Positions 54,078-63,719 of a stretch of 64,000 bases of DNA are shown piece by piece. Numbering within the stretch: position 1 is the stretch's first letter; each line of letters opens with the position of its first letter. This stretch comes from Pseudoduganella violacea. Its GTDB lineage: Bacteria; Pseudomonadota; Gammaproteobacteria; Burkholderiales; Burkholderiaceae_D. The position numbers were made by a program, and so were the translations under genes. The notes below the pieces were generated by a model. It saw only the letters and a program-made list of their open reading frames with translations, had not been told where the DNA came from and searched no databases. The stretch covers positions 1 to 64,000 of the forward strand of contig NZ_JACHXD010000022.1 in the NCBI RefSeq assembly GCF_014191875.1. The letters are read 5' to 3'.

Positions 54078-55241
54078 ATGTTGAAACCCCTGCTGGAGCG
54101 CTGGCTCCCCCTGCCCCATACCGCCAGTCTGAGCGAACGCCTGCGCGCCTGCACCGGCGCCATGCTCGGCCTGCTGCTGACCGCCGCGTGCAGCCATTGG
54201 CTGCTGGGCGATGCCGCCATTTACCTGGTGGCGCCGATGGGCGCCTCCGCCGTTCTGCTGTTCTGCCTGCCCGCCAGTCCGCTGGCCCAACCCTGGTCCG
54301 TGATCGGCGGCAATGTGGTGTCGGGCCTGGTGGGCGCGGCCTGCGTGCGCTGGCTCGGCCCCGGCATGGCCAGCGCCGCGCTGGCCAGTTGCGGCGCCAT
54401 CGCCGCCATGTTCGCGCTGCGCTGCCTGCATCCGCCCGGCGGCGCGGTGGCCCTGACCACGGTGATCGGCGGCCCGGCCGTGCACGCGGCCGGCTTCGGC
54501 TTCGCGCTCGGGCCGGTGCTGCTGAACTCGGCCGTGATGGTGCTCGGCGCCGTCCTGTACAACAACCTCAGCGGCCGGCGCTATCCGCATGCCCAGCACA
54601 CGCCGCCCAATCCGCACGCCACGCGCGACCCGCTGCCCACCGGCCGCCTCGGCTTCCAGCCGGCCGACCTGGACGCGGTGCTGCGCCAGTACGGCCAGGT
54701 GCTCGACGTCAGCCGCGACGACCTGGAAGCGATCATCCAGCAGACCGAGATGCGCGCCTACCAGCGCCGCTTCGGCCAGATCCGCTGCGCCAGCATCATG
54801 TCGCGGGATGTGGTGACGGTGGAATTCGGCACGCCGCTGGCCCAGGCCTGGCAGCTGATGCAGCACCACCGCGTGGCCGCCCTGCCCGTGCTCAACCCGG
54901 GCCGGCGCGTGATCGGCATCGTGAGCCAGGGCGATTTCCTGCGCCATAGCGGCCTGGACGATTTCACCAGCCTGCCGGCGCGCCTGCGCCACCTCCTGCG
55001 GCCCAGCGGCCGCAGCCATGGCGACAAGCCGGAGGTGGTGGGCCAGATCATGACGGCGCGGCCACAGACGGCGGCGCTGGACACCCCCATCGTCGACCTG
55101 GTGCCGCTGATGGCCGACAGCGGCCTGCACCACATCCCCGTGGTGGACGAGGCCGGCCGCTGCGCCGGCATCCTGTCCCAATCCGACCTCATGGCCGCGC
55201 TGTATGAAAGCCGCCTGGCCGAGATGCAGCAGGCCGCCTGA
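54078..55241 (+). CDS. HPP family membrane protein with tandem CBS domains
   Basis: A 387-aa protein. Residues ~25-165 form four transmembrane helices of the HPP family (APMGASAVLLFCLPASPLAQPW, FALRCLHPPGGAVALTTVIGG, where HPPGG is the name-giving motif). Residues ~235-375 are two CBS domains (IMSRDVVTVEF, IMTARPQTAALD, IPVVDEAGRCAGILSQSDL) that may bind adenine nucleotides. HPP members have been linked to nitrite transport in plants and cyanobacteria, but the bacterial substrate here is unknown. It follows the Lrp gene by 27 bp and may be cotranscribed. Confidence 0.9.
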   Translation: MLKPLLERWLPLPHTASLSERLRACTGAMLGLLLTAACSHWLLGDAAIYLVAPMGASAVLLFCLPASPLAQPWSVIGGNVVSGLVGAACVRWLGPGMASAALASCGAIAAMFALRCLHPPGGAVALTTVIGGPAVHAAGFGFALGPVLLNSAVMVLGAVLYNNLSGRRYPHAQHTPPNPHATRDPLPTGRLGFQPADLDAVLRQYGQVLDVSRDDLEAIIQQTEMRAYQRRFGQIRCASIMSRDVVTVEFGTPLAQAWQLMQHHRVAALPVLNPGRRVIGIVSQGDFLRHSGLDDFTSLPARLRHLLRPSGRSHGDKPEVVGQIMTARPQTAALDTPIVDLVPLMADSGLHHIPVVDEAGRCAGILSQSDLMAALYESRLAEMQQAA

Positions 55242-55246
55242 ACGGG

Positions 55247-55873
55247 CTAGCGGCGTACCAGCGTCATCTGCTCGCCATCGCGGCGCATCTCGAAGCGGTT
55301 GAGGAAGGAATTGCCGAGCAGGATGAGGGGCAGACCGCTTTCGTGCACCACCGCCTCCAGGCCCAGGAGTTCGATCTCGCCGATGCGCAATTTGTCCAGA
55401 CGCACGCGGTAGACCAGCACCACGCCGCCCGCCGTGCTGCTCAGCATCGGCTTGCCCTTGCGGTAATCGATGCCCATGCGGCGCGCCTCGGCCGCCGGCA
55501 GGGCCACCAGGCTGGCGCCGGTATCGATCAGCATGCGCGCCGCCTGGCCGTTGATTTCCCCGTTGACCAGGTAGTGGCCCATGGCGTCGGGCGCCAGCGT
55601 GATCCTGGCCGGCGCGCCGGCGCCGCCGCGCGCGGCATTGGCGCCCAGCACGATGGTATAGCGCTGGCCGTTTTCCTCGATCACGGCCTGGTTGCCGGCC
55701 ACCGCCACCAGCTTGGCGCCGTCGGGCAACAGGGCGCCCACCGCATACACCTTGGGCGGGGCGCCATCGACGGCCAGCATGGCCTTGTTGGCGAACACGC
55801 CCAGCAGGCTGACGTCGCCGGCCTGGGCCGCCGTCGCGCCCAGCAAACATGACAGGAAAACTCGCAGACGCAT
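55247..55873 (-). CDS. Retropepsin-like aspartic protease, exported (clan AA, TIGR02281-like)
   Basis: A 208-aa protein with a short signal peptide (FLSCLLGATAAQA). The catalytic loop is MLIDTGASLVALP (about residues 117-129) and the partner strand is LILLGNSFLNRFEM near the end. A single-domain enzyme would act as a dimer. GGAGG ten bases before the ATG supports this start; a longer frame to 56092 does not have a signal peptide. It is convergent with the HPP gene at 5 bp. Confidence 0.85.
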   Translation of the reverse strand: MRLRVFLSCLLGATAAQAGDVSLLGVFANKAMLAVDGAPPKVYAVGALLPDGAKLVAVAGNQAVIEENGQRYTIVLGANAARGGAGAPARITLAPDAMGHYLVNGEINGQAARMLIDTGASLVALPAAEARRMGIDYRKGKPMLSSTAGGVVLVYRVRLDKLRIGEIELLGLEAVVHESGLPLILLGNSFLNRFEMRRDGEQMTLVRR

Positions 55874-56106
55874 GGTGGCCACCTCCAGACCCGGGTTCTG
55901 CGAAGATTCTGCCACATTTCCAAGCAGAAATTTGCAGCCGACCGGCGCAGCGCCAAACGGCCACCCGCGTCCATGCATCCACGCAACAGCGCCAGGCGCC
56001 GGCAAGAGCAATAGTGGCAGGATAACCATTTTTTCCTTCCGGCCAGAACACCGTTTCGCGTATGCTAGGCAGCTTCTTTCTGTTCCCTCCACTCACAGGA
56101 AAACCC

Positions 56107-57927
56107 ATGAACCACCGCATCGCCCTGAGCACGCTGGCTGCCGCCGTTTGCCTGGCCTGGACGCCACTCCAGGCGGCCACGCCCGCCAGCGCCACCACCA
56201 CCCTCGCCGCCCCGGCCAAAAGCCAGACTGCGGCAAAAAAACAACTGATGACGCTGGCCGATGCCTATTACGATGCGCTGGCCCGTTTCGAACCGGTGGG
56301 CGCCACCGAGAGCGGCGATAACCGCTTCGACGACCAGCTCGGCCTGTCCATCCAGCCGGCCAAGCGCGCCAAGCAGTTCGACCTGTACCGCCAATTCGCC
56401 CAGCGCCTGGCCGCCATCCCGCGCAGCCAACTCAGCCGCGCCGACCAGATCCACTACGATGTGCTCGACTTCGAGCTGAAGAGCCTGCTCTCCTTCGAGC
56501 CCTTCCCCGAGCACCTGCTGCCACTGAACCAGATGGACAGCATGCCCGTGACCCTGGCCAATTACGCGGGCGGCGAAGGTTCGCAGCCGCTGACCACGGT
56601 CAAGCAATACCAGGCTTACCTGAGCCGCCTGCGCCAGTTGCCGGCCTGGATCGACCAGGCCATCGCCAATATGCGCGAAGGCATGCGCCAGAACGTGGTG
56701 CTGCCCAAGGCGCTGGTACTGTCGGCCCTGCCGCAGTTCCAGAAGCTGCGCAGCGCCAGCCCGGAACAGAGCATTTACTACACGCCGATCAACAAGCTGC
56801 CGGCCAACTTCACGGCCGCCGACAAGGTCAGACTGGCCAAGGCGTACCGCGCGGCCGTGAGCCAGCTCGAACCGGCCCTGCAGCGCCTGGCCAGCTTCAT
56901 CGAGCAAGAGTATCTGCCGGCCAGCCGCGACAGCGCCGGCCTGGGCGCGCTGCCGCAGGGCGCGGCCTGGTACCAGGCCCGCATCGCCGCCTCGACCACC
57001 ACCAATCTCGATCCGGACACCATCCACGCCATCGGCCTGAAGGAAGTGGCGCGCATCCAGGGCCAGTTCGCCGTGCTCGGTCCCAAGCTCGGCTACGACG
57101 GCCCGGCCGCCGGCCTGCCGGTCTGGGTCTCGCAGCAAGCCAAGTTCTTCCCGTTCAAGACCGAGGACGAGGTGCAAGCGGTCTACCGCAAGCTGAACAC
57201 GGTGCTCGACAGCAAGCTGCCCGCCATGTTCACCCTGCTGCCCAAGGCGCCGCTCGACCTGCGCCTGGAGCCGGAGCTGAGCCGCGCCACCGCCGCCGAC
57301 CACTACACGGCGCCAGCCGCCGACGGCTCGCGTCCCGGCGTGTTCTGGTCGGTGGTCAACGATCCCACCAAATACGGCAATACCGGCATGAACACCCTGT
57401 TCCTGCATGAAGGCAAACCGGGCCACCACTTTCACATCGCGCTGATGCAGGAACTGGACATGCCGAAGTTCCGCAAATTCGGCGGCAACAATGCCTTCAC
57501 CGAGGGCTGGGCGCTGTATGCCGAAACCCTGGGCCAGGAAATGGGCTTGTTCGACGATCCGGCCCAGTACTTCGGCCACCTGAACGACGAGCTGCTGCGC
57601 GCCACCCGCCTGGTGGTCGATACCGGCCTGCACGCCAAGGGCTGGAGCCGCGAGCAGACCATCCAGTATATGAAGGACACGCTGGGCTACGACGCCGTGG
57701 CCAAGAGCGAGACCGAGCGCTATATGGCCTGGCCCGGCCAAGCCCTGGGCTACAAGATCGGCTCGCTGAAAATCGTCGAGCTGCGCAAGCGCGCCCAGCA
57801 AGCGCTGGGCGACCAGTTCAGCCTGCCGAAGTTCCACGAGGTGGTGCTGGGCGACGGCACCGTGCCGCTCAGCCTGCTCGAAGCGAAGGTCGACCGCTGG
57901 ATCGCCGACCGCCAGCCGGCGCGCTAA
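56107..57927 (+). CDS. DUF885 family exported protein, probable metallopeptidase-like
   Basis: A 606-aa protein with a signal peptide (LAAAVCLAWTPLQAA). It is long and helical; the characteristic zinc-type motif of the family is FLHEGKPGHHFHIALMQE near residue 435, with a later FTEGWALYAE that supplies the Glu. Family members are annotated as lipoprotein or carboxypeptidase-like and their substrates are little known. ATG 56107 is preferred to 56062 because it begins the signal peptide and CAGGA lies upstream. Confidence 0.85.
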   Translation: MNHRIALSTLAAAVCLAWTPLQAATPASATTTLAAPAKSQTAAKKQLMTLADAYYDALARFEPVGATESGDNRFDDQLGLSIQPAKRAKQFDLYRQFAQRLAAIPRSQLSRADQIHYDVLDFELKSLLSFEPFPEHLLPLNQMDSMPVTLANYAGGEGSQPLTTVKQYQAYLSRLRQLPAWIDQAIANMREGMRQNVVLPKALVLSALPQFQKLRSASPEQSIYYTPINKLPANFTAADKVRLAKAYRAAVSQLEPALQRLASFIEQEYLPASRDSAGLGALPQGAAWYQARIAASTTTNLDPDTIHAIGLKEVARIQGQFAVLGPKLGYDGPAAGLPVWVSQQAKFFPFKTEDEVQAVYRKLNTVLDSKLPAMFTLLPKAPLDLRLEPELSRATAADHYTAPAADGSRPGVFWSVVNDPTKYGNTGMNTLFLHEGKPGHHFHIALMQELDMPKFRKFGGNNAFTEGWALYAETLGQEMGLFDDPAQYFGHLNDELLRATRLVVDTGLHAKGWSREQTIQYMKDTLGYDAVAKSETERYMAWPGQALGYKIGSLKIVELRKRAQQALGDQFSLPKFHEVVLGDGTVPLSLLEAKVDRWIADRQPAR

Positions 57928-57982
57928 GCCGGGCCGCCCGCGCGGCAACAAGCTCGCCGCGCGGCCGCCGGCGCGGGCCGGC

Positions 57983-58429
57983 CTAGGTACTCAGCTCATA
58001 CGCCTTGATGCGCTTCAAGGCCCGTTCCGGCAGCGCGGCGATCTGTTTGTCATGGCCGGCAAAGACGATCTGCTGCCGGCCCACGGCGACCGGCATGCTG
58101 TTGGCGTAGAAACGGAACTCCAACCAGAACGAGCAGCGCCGCACAGCGTAGGTGTTGACCTCGCAGCGCACGTCTTGAAACGGAAAGGTTTCCTGCAGAT
58201 AGTCCTGCTCGGCGCGCTTGGTGATGAACACGCCCTCCTTCTGCAGCATATCGCGCGCAACGCACTCGAAAAACCATTTTTCGCGGCAGATGCCCTGCCA
58301 TTCGAAATAGCGCGCGAAGTAGGTATTGCCATAGGCATTCGAATCCTTCAGATAGACCGAAATCTGGTGGTGGAAGGTCAATTCGGCGTCGGTGTTGGCG
58401 TCGTTGGCGACGGCGGCGTACATGAACAT
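57983..58429 (-). CDS. Hotdog-fold thioesterase (4-hydroxybenzoyl-CoA thioesterase-like)
   Basis: A 148-aa protein. The sequence HHQISVYLKDSNAYGNTYFARYFEWQGICREKW carries the hotdog helix with Asp-Asn-Tyr-Gly pattern of 4HBT/FadM-type acyl-CoA thioesterases; the later beta-strands hold RRCSFWLEFRFYAN. AGGAGCGAGCC precedes the ATG. Substrate is unknown; the acyl-ACP/CoA link to lipid metabolism is generic. Confidence 0.75.
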   Translation of the reverse strand: MFMYAAVANDANTDAELTFHHQISVYLKDSNAYGNTYFARYFEWQGICREKWFFECVARDMLQKEGVFITKRAEQDYLQETFPFQDVRCEVNTYAVRRCSFWLEFRFYANSMPVAVGRQQIVFAGHDKQIAALPERALKRIKAYELST

Positions 58430-58624
58430 GGCTCGCTCCTGGAGTGGACATTTCCTGAATGGGTTTGACTGGCGGCCTCTGCGTGCCGCATATGTTCACT
58501 AAAGGAAACTTTTGCCCCGGCCCTTTGATCTGGCACAAACCCCGTGCGAATCCCGGAGCTGAGCAGGCTCAAGCGTTGTTATGATCCCAAGCGTTGACAC
58601 GTGGTCTGTTCCAGGGGATTGCCC

Positions 58625-60085
58625 ATGTTCTCCATTCTGCCCGCTCTGGTTTCGCTGCTCTTTCTTGCCTATGGCAGTTATGTGCTGCACTCGCGCGGCG
58701 CGAACCGCGCCAGCCTGACCTTTTTCCTGCTCTGCGCCACCACCTGCCTGTGGCAAGCGGCCTGGGCCCTGCTGTTCCAGACCGAGGCCCCGGCCATGGC
58801 GCTGACCATGGCGCGCCTCGGCTATGTGCCCATTCTCTTCCTGCCGACCACGCTCTACCACTTCATCACCGAGCTGACGCGCCAACCCGGCGAAGCGCGC
58901 TGGGTGATGGCCTCCTACGGCCTGGCGGCCGTGCTCAGCGTGTTTACCGTCAGCACCGACTGGCTGGTGAGCGGCGTACACGCCTACTTCTTCGGCTACT
59001 ACCCGCGCGCGGGCTGGCTGCATCCCTTGCACCTGCTGCAGACGGTGGTGGTGGTGCTGCGCGGCCTCTACCTGCTGTACCGGCGCCAGCAGGCCGCCCT
59101 GTCGACCGAGCGCGCGCGGCTGCGCTACTGCCTGGTCAGCGTGCTGATCTACTTCAGCGCCGCCATCGACTACCTATGCAATTATGGCTATGAGTTCTAT
59201 CCGCCCGGCGTGCTGTCGCTGGCGGCCAGCCTGGGCCTAATCGCCCAGGCCATGGTGCAGCACAATCTCTTGGCCGACCCGATGGCGGCGGCCGCCTCCA
59301 TCGCGCACGAGATGCGCACGCCGCTGGCCACCATCCGCAGCCAGTCGCGCCTGCTGGCCAAAAGCTTGCCGGAGCTGATCGCCGGCTACCAGAGCCTGGC
59401 ACAGCAGCGCGCCCACCAGCCGCGCCTGAACAGCGAGCAGCTGCAGTATCTGGCCGGCCTGGCCCAGCATATCGAACAGGAAGTGTCGCGCTCGAACTTC
59501 ATCGTCGACATGTTGCTGGCCTCGGCCACGGCCGAGAATTTCCGGCGCGACGAGTTCCGCCACTATTCGGTCAAGGCCTGCGTCGACGAGGCGCTATCCT
59601 GCTATCCCTTCGAGGAAGGCATGCGCGAACGCGTCAGCGCCCAGGTGCGCCACGATTTCCGCTTCCACGGCTCGGACGTGCTGCTGATCTATGTGCTGTA
59701 CAACCTGCTCAAGAATGCCCTGCACGCGATCCGCACTGGCGGCCTGGGCCGGGGGACGGTCGAGGTGGAATGCTTCAGCCTGGCGCGCCACAACTGGCTG
59801 GTGGTCACCGATACCGGGCCGGGCATCGCGGCCGACGTCCTGCCCCATGTGTTCGAACCGTATTACACCACGCGGCACCAGGGCGGCGGCTCGGGCATGG
59901 GCCTGGCGTTCTGCCAGCGCGTGCTGGCCGCGTTCGGCGGCGCCATCCGCTGCGAATCGGTGCCGGGCAAGTTCACGCGCTTTTCGCTGACCTTCCCGCC
60001 CTGCATGCCGCAGGGGACGCCGGTGGCGGCGGCGGCGGTCGAGGTGTGCGCGCCGCTGGCCGGCGAGCAGGCGCGGCGCGCCTAG
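58625..60085 (+). CDS. Sensor histidine kinase with 7TM N-terminal domain
   Basis: A 486-aa membrane kinase. Residues ~1-215 have seven hydrophobic segments of the histidine-kinase 7TM type. The phosphoacceptor helix is SIAHEMRTPLATIRSQSRLL (His near residue 226). The catalytic domain shows the N-box NLLKNALHAI, the G1 box VVTDTGPGIAADVL, the F-box YYTTRHQGG and G2 GSGMGLAFCQRVL. No response regulator is adjacent, so it is an orphan here. ATG 58625 begins the first helix. Confidence 0.93.
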   Translation: MFSILPALVSLLFLAYGSYVLHSRGANRASLTFFLLCATTCLWQAAWALLFQTEAPAMALTMARLGYVPILFLPTTLYHFITELTRQPGEARWVMASYGLAAVLSVFTVSTDWLVSGVHAYFFGYYPRAGWLHPLHLLQTVVVVLRGLYLLYRRQQAALSTERARLRYCLVSVLIYFSAAIDYLCNYGYEFYPPGVLSLAASLGLIAQAMVQHNLLADPMAAAASIAHEMRTPLATIRSQSRLLAKSLPELIAGYQSLAQQRAHQPRLNSEQLQYLAGLAQHIEQEVSRSNFIVDMLLASATAENFRRDEFRHYSVKACVDEALSCYPFEEGMRERVSAQVRHDFRFHGSDVLLIYVLYNLLKNALHAIRTGGLGRGTVEVECFSLARHNWLVVTDTGPGIAADVLPHVFEPYYTTRHQGGGSGMGLAFCQRVLAAFGGAIRCESVPGKFTRFSLTFPPCMPQGTPVAAAAVEVCAPLAGEQARRA

Positions 60086-60107
60086 GCGGGGCGCCTAAGC
60101 GCTCCGC

Positions 60108-60728
60108 CTAAGCCACGCTGGGCAGGGCCGGGCTGTCCTCGCGCAGGATGTCGTCGAGGTCGGTATCGTCGCCCAGCACGAAGACCTTGCGCTCATCGAG
60201 CACCTGCAGGATGAAGGGTTGCTGCTCGCGCAGGCGGCGCCGGAAATCGGGCACGGAATACAGATTGGGATTGATCTTGCGGCGCAGCAGGCGCTCGGCC
60301 ACCGGCAAGCGGTTGAGCAGCTCGCCATAGCTGGTGTTTTCGCCGATCAGCAGCAGTTCGATGGCCTCGCCCGAACCTTCCTGTTCCTTGGCCGTCTTGC
60401 CGTAGACGAAGGCCACATTGAGCTGCTGGCGCAGCGGCGCCAAGGCTGAATTGAGCACGCTGAGCAGGCCGAAGGTCTTCTTCACCAGGCTGCTCAATTC
60501 CCCGTACACCAGGCTGTCCTTATTGGGCCGGAACTGGCGCACATTGCCGATGCGCTCGGAGACGATCAGCCCCGACTCGTGCAGGCGCTTGAGTTCGCGC
60601 TGGGCCGAGGCGCTGCCCAAACCGGTCAGGCGCATGATCTCATTGAGGTGGAATCCCTCATTGACGCGGACGAACAGCAAGCCCAGCAGTTTTTGCTGGG
60701 CCGGAGTGAACAGGGCTTGGGCAATCAT
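60108..60728 (-). CDS. Winged-helix regulator with decayed nucleotidyltransferase domain
   Basis: A 206-aa protein. Residues ~5-85 form a winged helix (LNEIMRLTGLGSASAQRELKRLHESGLIV). Residues ~105-190 align with MNT-type nucleotidyltransferases: where active enzymes have a GS...D.D pattern, this has VYGKTAKEQEGSGEAIELLLIG, lacking both metal-binding Asp residues. So the domain is probably a ligand or dimer module and not catalytic. It is convergent with the histidine kinase, 22 bp apart. Target genes unknown. Confidence 0.8.
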   Translation of the reverse strand: MIAQALFTPAQQKLLGLLFVRVNEGFHLNEIMRLTGLGSASAQRELKRLHESGLIVSERIGNVRQFRPNKDSLVYGELSSLVKKTFGLLSVLNSALAPLRQQLNVAFVYGKTAKEQEGSGEAIELLLIGENTSYGELLNRLPVAERLLRRKINPNLYSVPDFRRRLREQQPFILQVLDERKVFVLGDDTDLDDILREDSPALPSVA

Positions 60729-60863
60729 GAGCCAAATACTAGCATGACCGCCGCCGCGTCCGGCATGGATTCGGCTGCCGCGCGTTGCTAGAATAGCCCA
60801 GCCATTGCAAGGGCAGGACCGCTTGCGCTGGCCACTCTATAACAATCCACAGACAGGTGAACA

Positions 60864-63647
60864 GTGAAAAAACACATGCTTCTCGCCCTGGGCCTGGCGG
60901 CCAGCGCCCTGCCGGCCCTAGCCGCCGGTGCCGCGCCCACCGCCGCCAGCCGCCCCGGCGCCAGCGCCGCAGCCCAGCCCGCCGCCTTCGACCGCCAGGC
61001 GTATGCCATTCCCTACAAAAAATTTGTGTTGCAGAATGGCCTCACCCTGCTGGTCCACGAAGACCATAATGTGCCCGTGGTCGGCGTCAACATCTGGTAC
61101 CACGTCGGCTCGCGCAACGAGAAGCGCGGCAAGACCGGCTTCGCCCACCTATTCGAACACTTCTTCTTCAACGGCTCGGAAAACTATCCGCACGGCTTCC
61201 GCGAAGCGATGGACGACCTGGGCGCGAACAACCGCAACGGCACCACCAATGGCGACCGCACCAACTTCTTCGAAGACGTGCCGGTGTCGGCGCTGGAGCG
61301 CACCCTGTACCTGGAGGCGGACCGCATGGGCTTCCTCGGCAACTACATCTCGCAGGCGATGCTGGAACGCGAGCGCGGCGTGGTGCAGAACGAAAAACGC
61401 CAGGGCGAGAACCAGCCCTACGGCCGCGTGCACCTGGAGCAGGCGGCGCGCATGTATCCCTACTCGCATCCCTATTCCTGGTCCACCATCGGCAGCATGG
61501 ACGACTTGAACGCCGCCTCGCTGGACGATATCAAGGAGTGGTACCGTACCTACTATGGTCCCAACAACGCCGTCATCACGCTGGCCGGCGACATCACGCC
61601 CGAACGCGCGCTGGAACTGGTGAAGAAATACTTCGACTCGATTCCGCCCGGCCCGCCGCTGCCGCGCACCGCAACCTGGATTCCCAAGCTCGACCGCAAT
61701 ATCCGCGACGAGATGGAAGACCGCGTGCCGCAGCAGCGCATCTACCGCAGCTACCACGCGCCGGCCTGGAAGGACGCCAGCCTGCAGCATCTGGCCCTGT
61801 TCGCCGACGTGCTGGCCGGCGCCAAGAGCGCGCGCCTGGACAAGCGCCTGGTCTACGACAAAGGCCTGGCCACCAGCGTCCGCGCCGGCATCGACGACAA
61901 TGAGCTGGGCAGCACCTTCGACATCGTCGCCACCGTCAAGCCGGGCGTCGATCCGGCCCTGGTCGAACGCGAGATCGACGCCGTGCTGAACGAGTTGCTG
62001 GAACAGGGGCCGACGCCGGCCGAACTGGCGCGCACGCGCGCCGCCACGCTGGCCAAGTTCGCGCGCGGCCTGGAACGCCTGGGCGGCCGCGCCAACATGC
62101 TGGCGCAAAGCATGACGTATGGCGGCAAGCCCGACGCCTACCTCGACCAGCTCGACGTCTACGCCAAGGCCACGCCGGCCGAAGTGAAGGCCACGGCCGG
62201 CCAATGGCTGCGCGCCCACCACTACACGATGACGGTCAAGCCCTTCGCCAAGCTGGCCGCCGCCAAGTCCGAGGTGGACCGCAAGGTGCTGCCCGCGCTG
62301 GGCCAGGCGCCCGACGTGAAATTCCCCGCCATCCAGCGCGCCACGCTGTCGAACGGCTTGAAGGTGATGCTGCTGGAACGCCATTCCGCGCCCATCGTCA
62401 ACGTGGCGCTGGCGGTCGACGCCGGCACGGCGTCCGACACGCCGGCCAAGGCGGGCCTGGCCGCCCTCACGCTCGACCTGCTGGACAAAGGCACGGCCAC
62501 GCGCAACGCCTTCCAGCTGTCGGATGAACTGGAAAGCCTGGGCGCCCAGCTGGAAACGCGCAGCGGCAGCGACCTGTCCATCGTGCGCCTGCAGGCGACG
62601 GCGGCCAAGCTGCCTGCCGCCCTGCGACTGATGGCCGACGCGGCCCTGCATCCGGCCTTCCCGGCCGACCAGGTCGCGCTGCAAAAACAGCGCCGCCTGG
62701 CCGGCATCGCGCAGGAAAAGGCGCAGCCCAATGCGCTGGCCATGCGCCTGCTGCCCGGCCTGCTGTACGGCAGCGCCCACGCCTACGGCAAGCCGGCCAG
62801 CGGCTACGAAGCCTCGGTGCAGGGCTTGACGCGCGCCGACCTGCAAGCCTGGCACGCGGCCTGGTTCCGTCCCGGCAGCGCGACACTGGTGGTGAGCGGC
62901 GACACCACGCTGGCGCAAGCCCTGCCCGCGCTGGAAGCGGCTTTCGGCAAATGGCAGGCCGGCAGCGCGCCCGCCAAGCCGGCGCCCGCCGTGCAGGCCA
63001 GCCAGGGCAAGCGCCTGTTCCTGATCGATAAGCCCGACGCGCCGCAATCGACCATCGTCGCCGCCCACCTGGCGCAGTTGCAGGGCCAGCAGGAAGACCT
63101 GGCGATGGAGCCGGTGATGCAGAACTTCGGCGGCATGGCCACTTCGCGCCTGAACCGCAACCTGCGCCTGGACAAGCACTGGAGCTACGGCACCTCCGGC
63201 CAGCTGAGCGCCGTGCGCGGCCAGCGCGCCTTCATGGTGGTGGCGCCGGTGCAGACCGACAAGACGCGCGAAGCGATGCAGGAAGTGGCCAAGGAAGTGC
63301 GCGGCGCGGCCGGCGCGCGGCCGCTGGCGGGCGAGGAATACGGCAGCATCATGCGCAATATGACGGCGCGCCTGGCGGGCCGCTTCGAGACCATCAGCGC
63401 GCTGGAAAACGCCGCCCTGAGCAGCATCAACCTGGGCCTGGACGACGAGTACTGGCCCGGCTACGCGGCGCGCATGCGCGCCCTGAGCGAAGGCCAGTTG
63501 GCCGACGCCGCCGCCAAATTCATCCGCCCCGATGAACTGGTGTGGCTGGTGATCGGCGACCGGCGCAAGATCGAGGCGGGCATCCGCGAACTCGGTTGGG
63601 GCGAGGTGACGGTGCTCGACGCCGACGGCCAGCCGCTGCCGCGCTAA
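60864..63647 (+). CDS. M16 family zinc peptidase (pitrilysin/processing-peptidase-like), exported
   Basis: A 927-aa protein with a signal peptide (LGLAASALPALAAGA). The inverted zinc motif HxxEH is HLFEH in GFAHLFEHFFFNGSENY (about residues 95-99), with the distal Glu in the downstream ERERGVV-type helix. Two M16 halves are visible: the second starts near residue 490 (ATLSNGLKVMLLERHSAP) and has lost its zinc motif, as usual in the family. It degrades peptides in the periplasm. Confidence 0.95.
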   Translation: MKKHMLLALGLAASALPALAAGAAPTAASRPGASAAAQPAAFDRQAYAIPYKKFVLQNGLTLLVHEDHNVPVVGVNIWYHVGSRNEKRGKTGFAHLFEHFFFNGSENYPHGFREAMDDLGANNRNGTTNGDRTNFFEDVPVSALERTLYLEADRMGFLGNYISQAMLERERGVVQNEKRQGENQPYGRVHLEQAARMYPYSHPYSWSTIGSMDDLNAASLDDIKEWYRTYYGPNNAVITLAGDITPERALELVKKYFDSIPPGPPLPRTATWIPKLDRNIRDEMEDRVPQQRIYRSYHAPAWKDASLQHLALFADVLAGAKSARLDKRLVYDKGLATSVRAGIDDNELGSTFDIVATVKPGVDPALVEREIDAVLNELLEQGPTPAELARTRAATLAKFARGLERLGGRANMLAQSMTYGGKPDAYLDQLDVYAKATPAEVKATAGQWLRAHHYTMTVKPFAKLAAAKSEVDRKVLPALGQAPDVKFPAIQRATLSNGLKVMLLERHSAPIVNVALAVDAGTASDTPAKAGLAALTLDLLDKGTATRNAFQLSDELESLGAQLETRSGSDLSIVRLQATAAKLPAALRLMADAALHPAFPADQVALQKQRRLAGIAQEKAQPNALAMRLLPGLLYGSAHAYGKPASGYEASVQGLTRADLQAWHAAWFRPGSATLVVSGDTTLAQALPALEAAFGKWQAGSAPAKPAPAVQASQGKRLFLIDKPDAPQSTIVAAHLAQLQGQQEDLAMEPVMQNFGGMATSRLNRNLRLDKHWSYGTSGQLSAVRGQRAFMVVAPVQTDKTREAMQEVAKEVRGAAGARPLAGEEYGSIMRNMTARLAGRFETISALENAALSSINLGLDDEYWPGYAARMRALSEGQLADAAAKFIRPDELVWLVIGDRRKIEAGIRELGWGEVTVLDADGQPLPR

Positions 63648-63668
63648 GCATCCGCTGCCGGCGACAAA

Positions 63669-63695
63669 AGGGGCGCCCGCGGGCGCCCCTTTTTT
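63669..63695 (+). terminator. Terminator of the M16 peptidase gene
   Basis: Arms AGGGGCGCCC / GGGCGCCCCT followed by TTTTT; AAAA on the other side makes it able to work in both directions for the convergent TPR gene. Confidence 0.92.
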
Positions 63696-63719
63696 ATCGC
63701 GCGCCGCGGCCCGGGGCCG

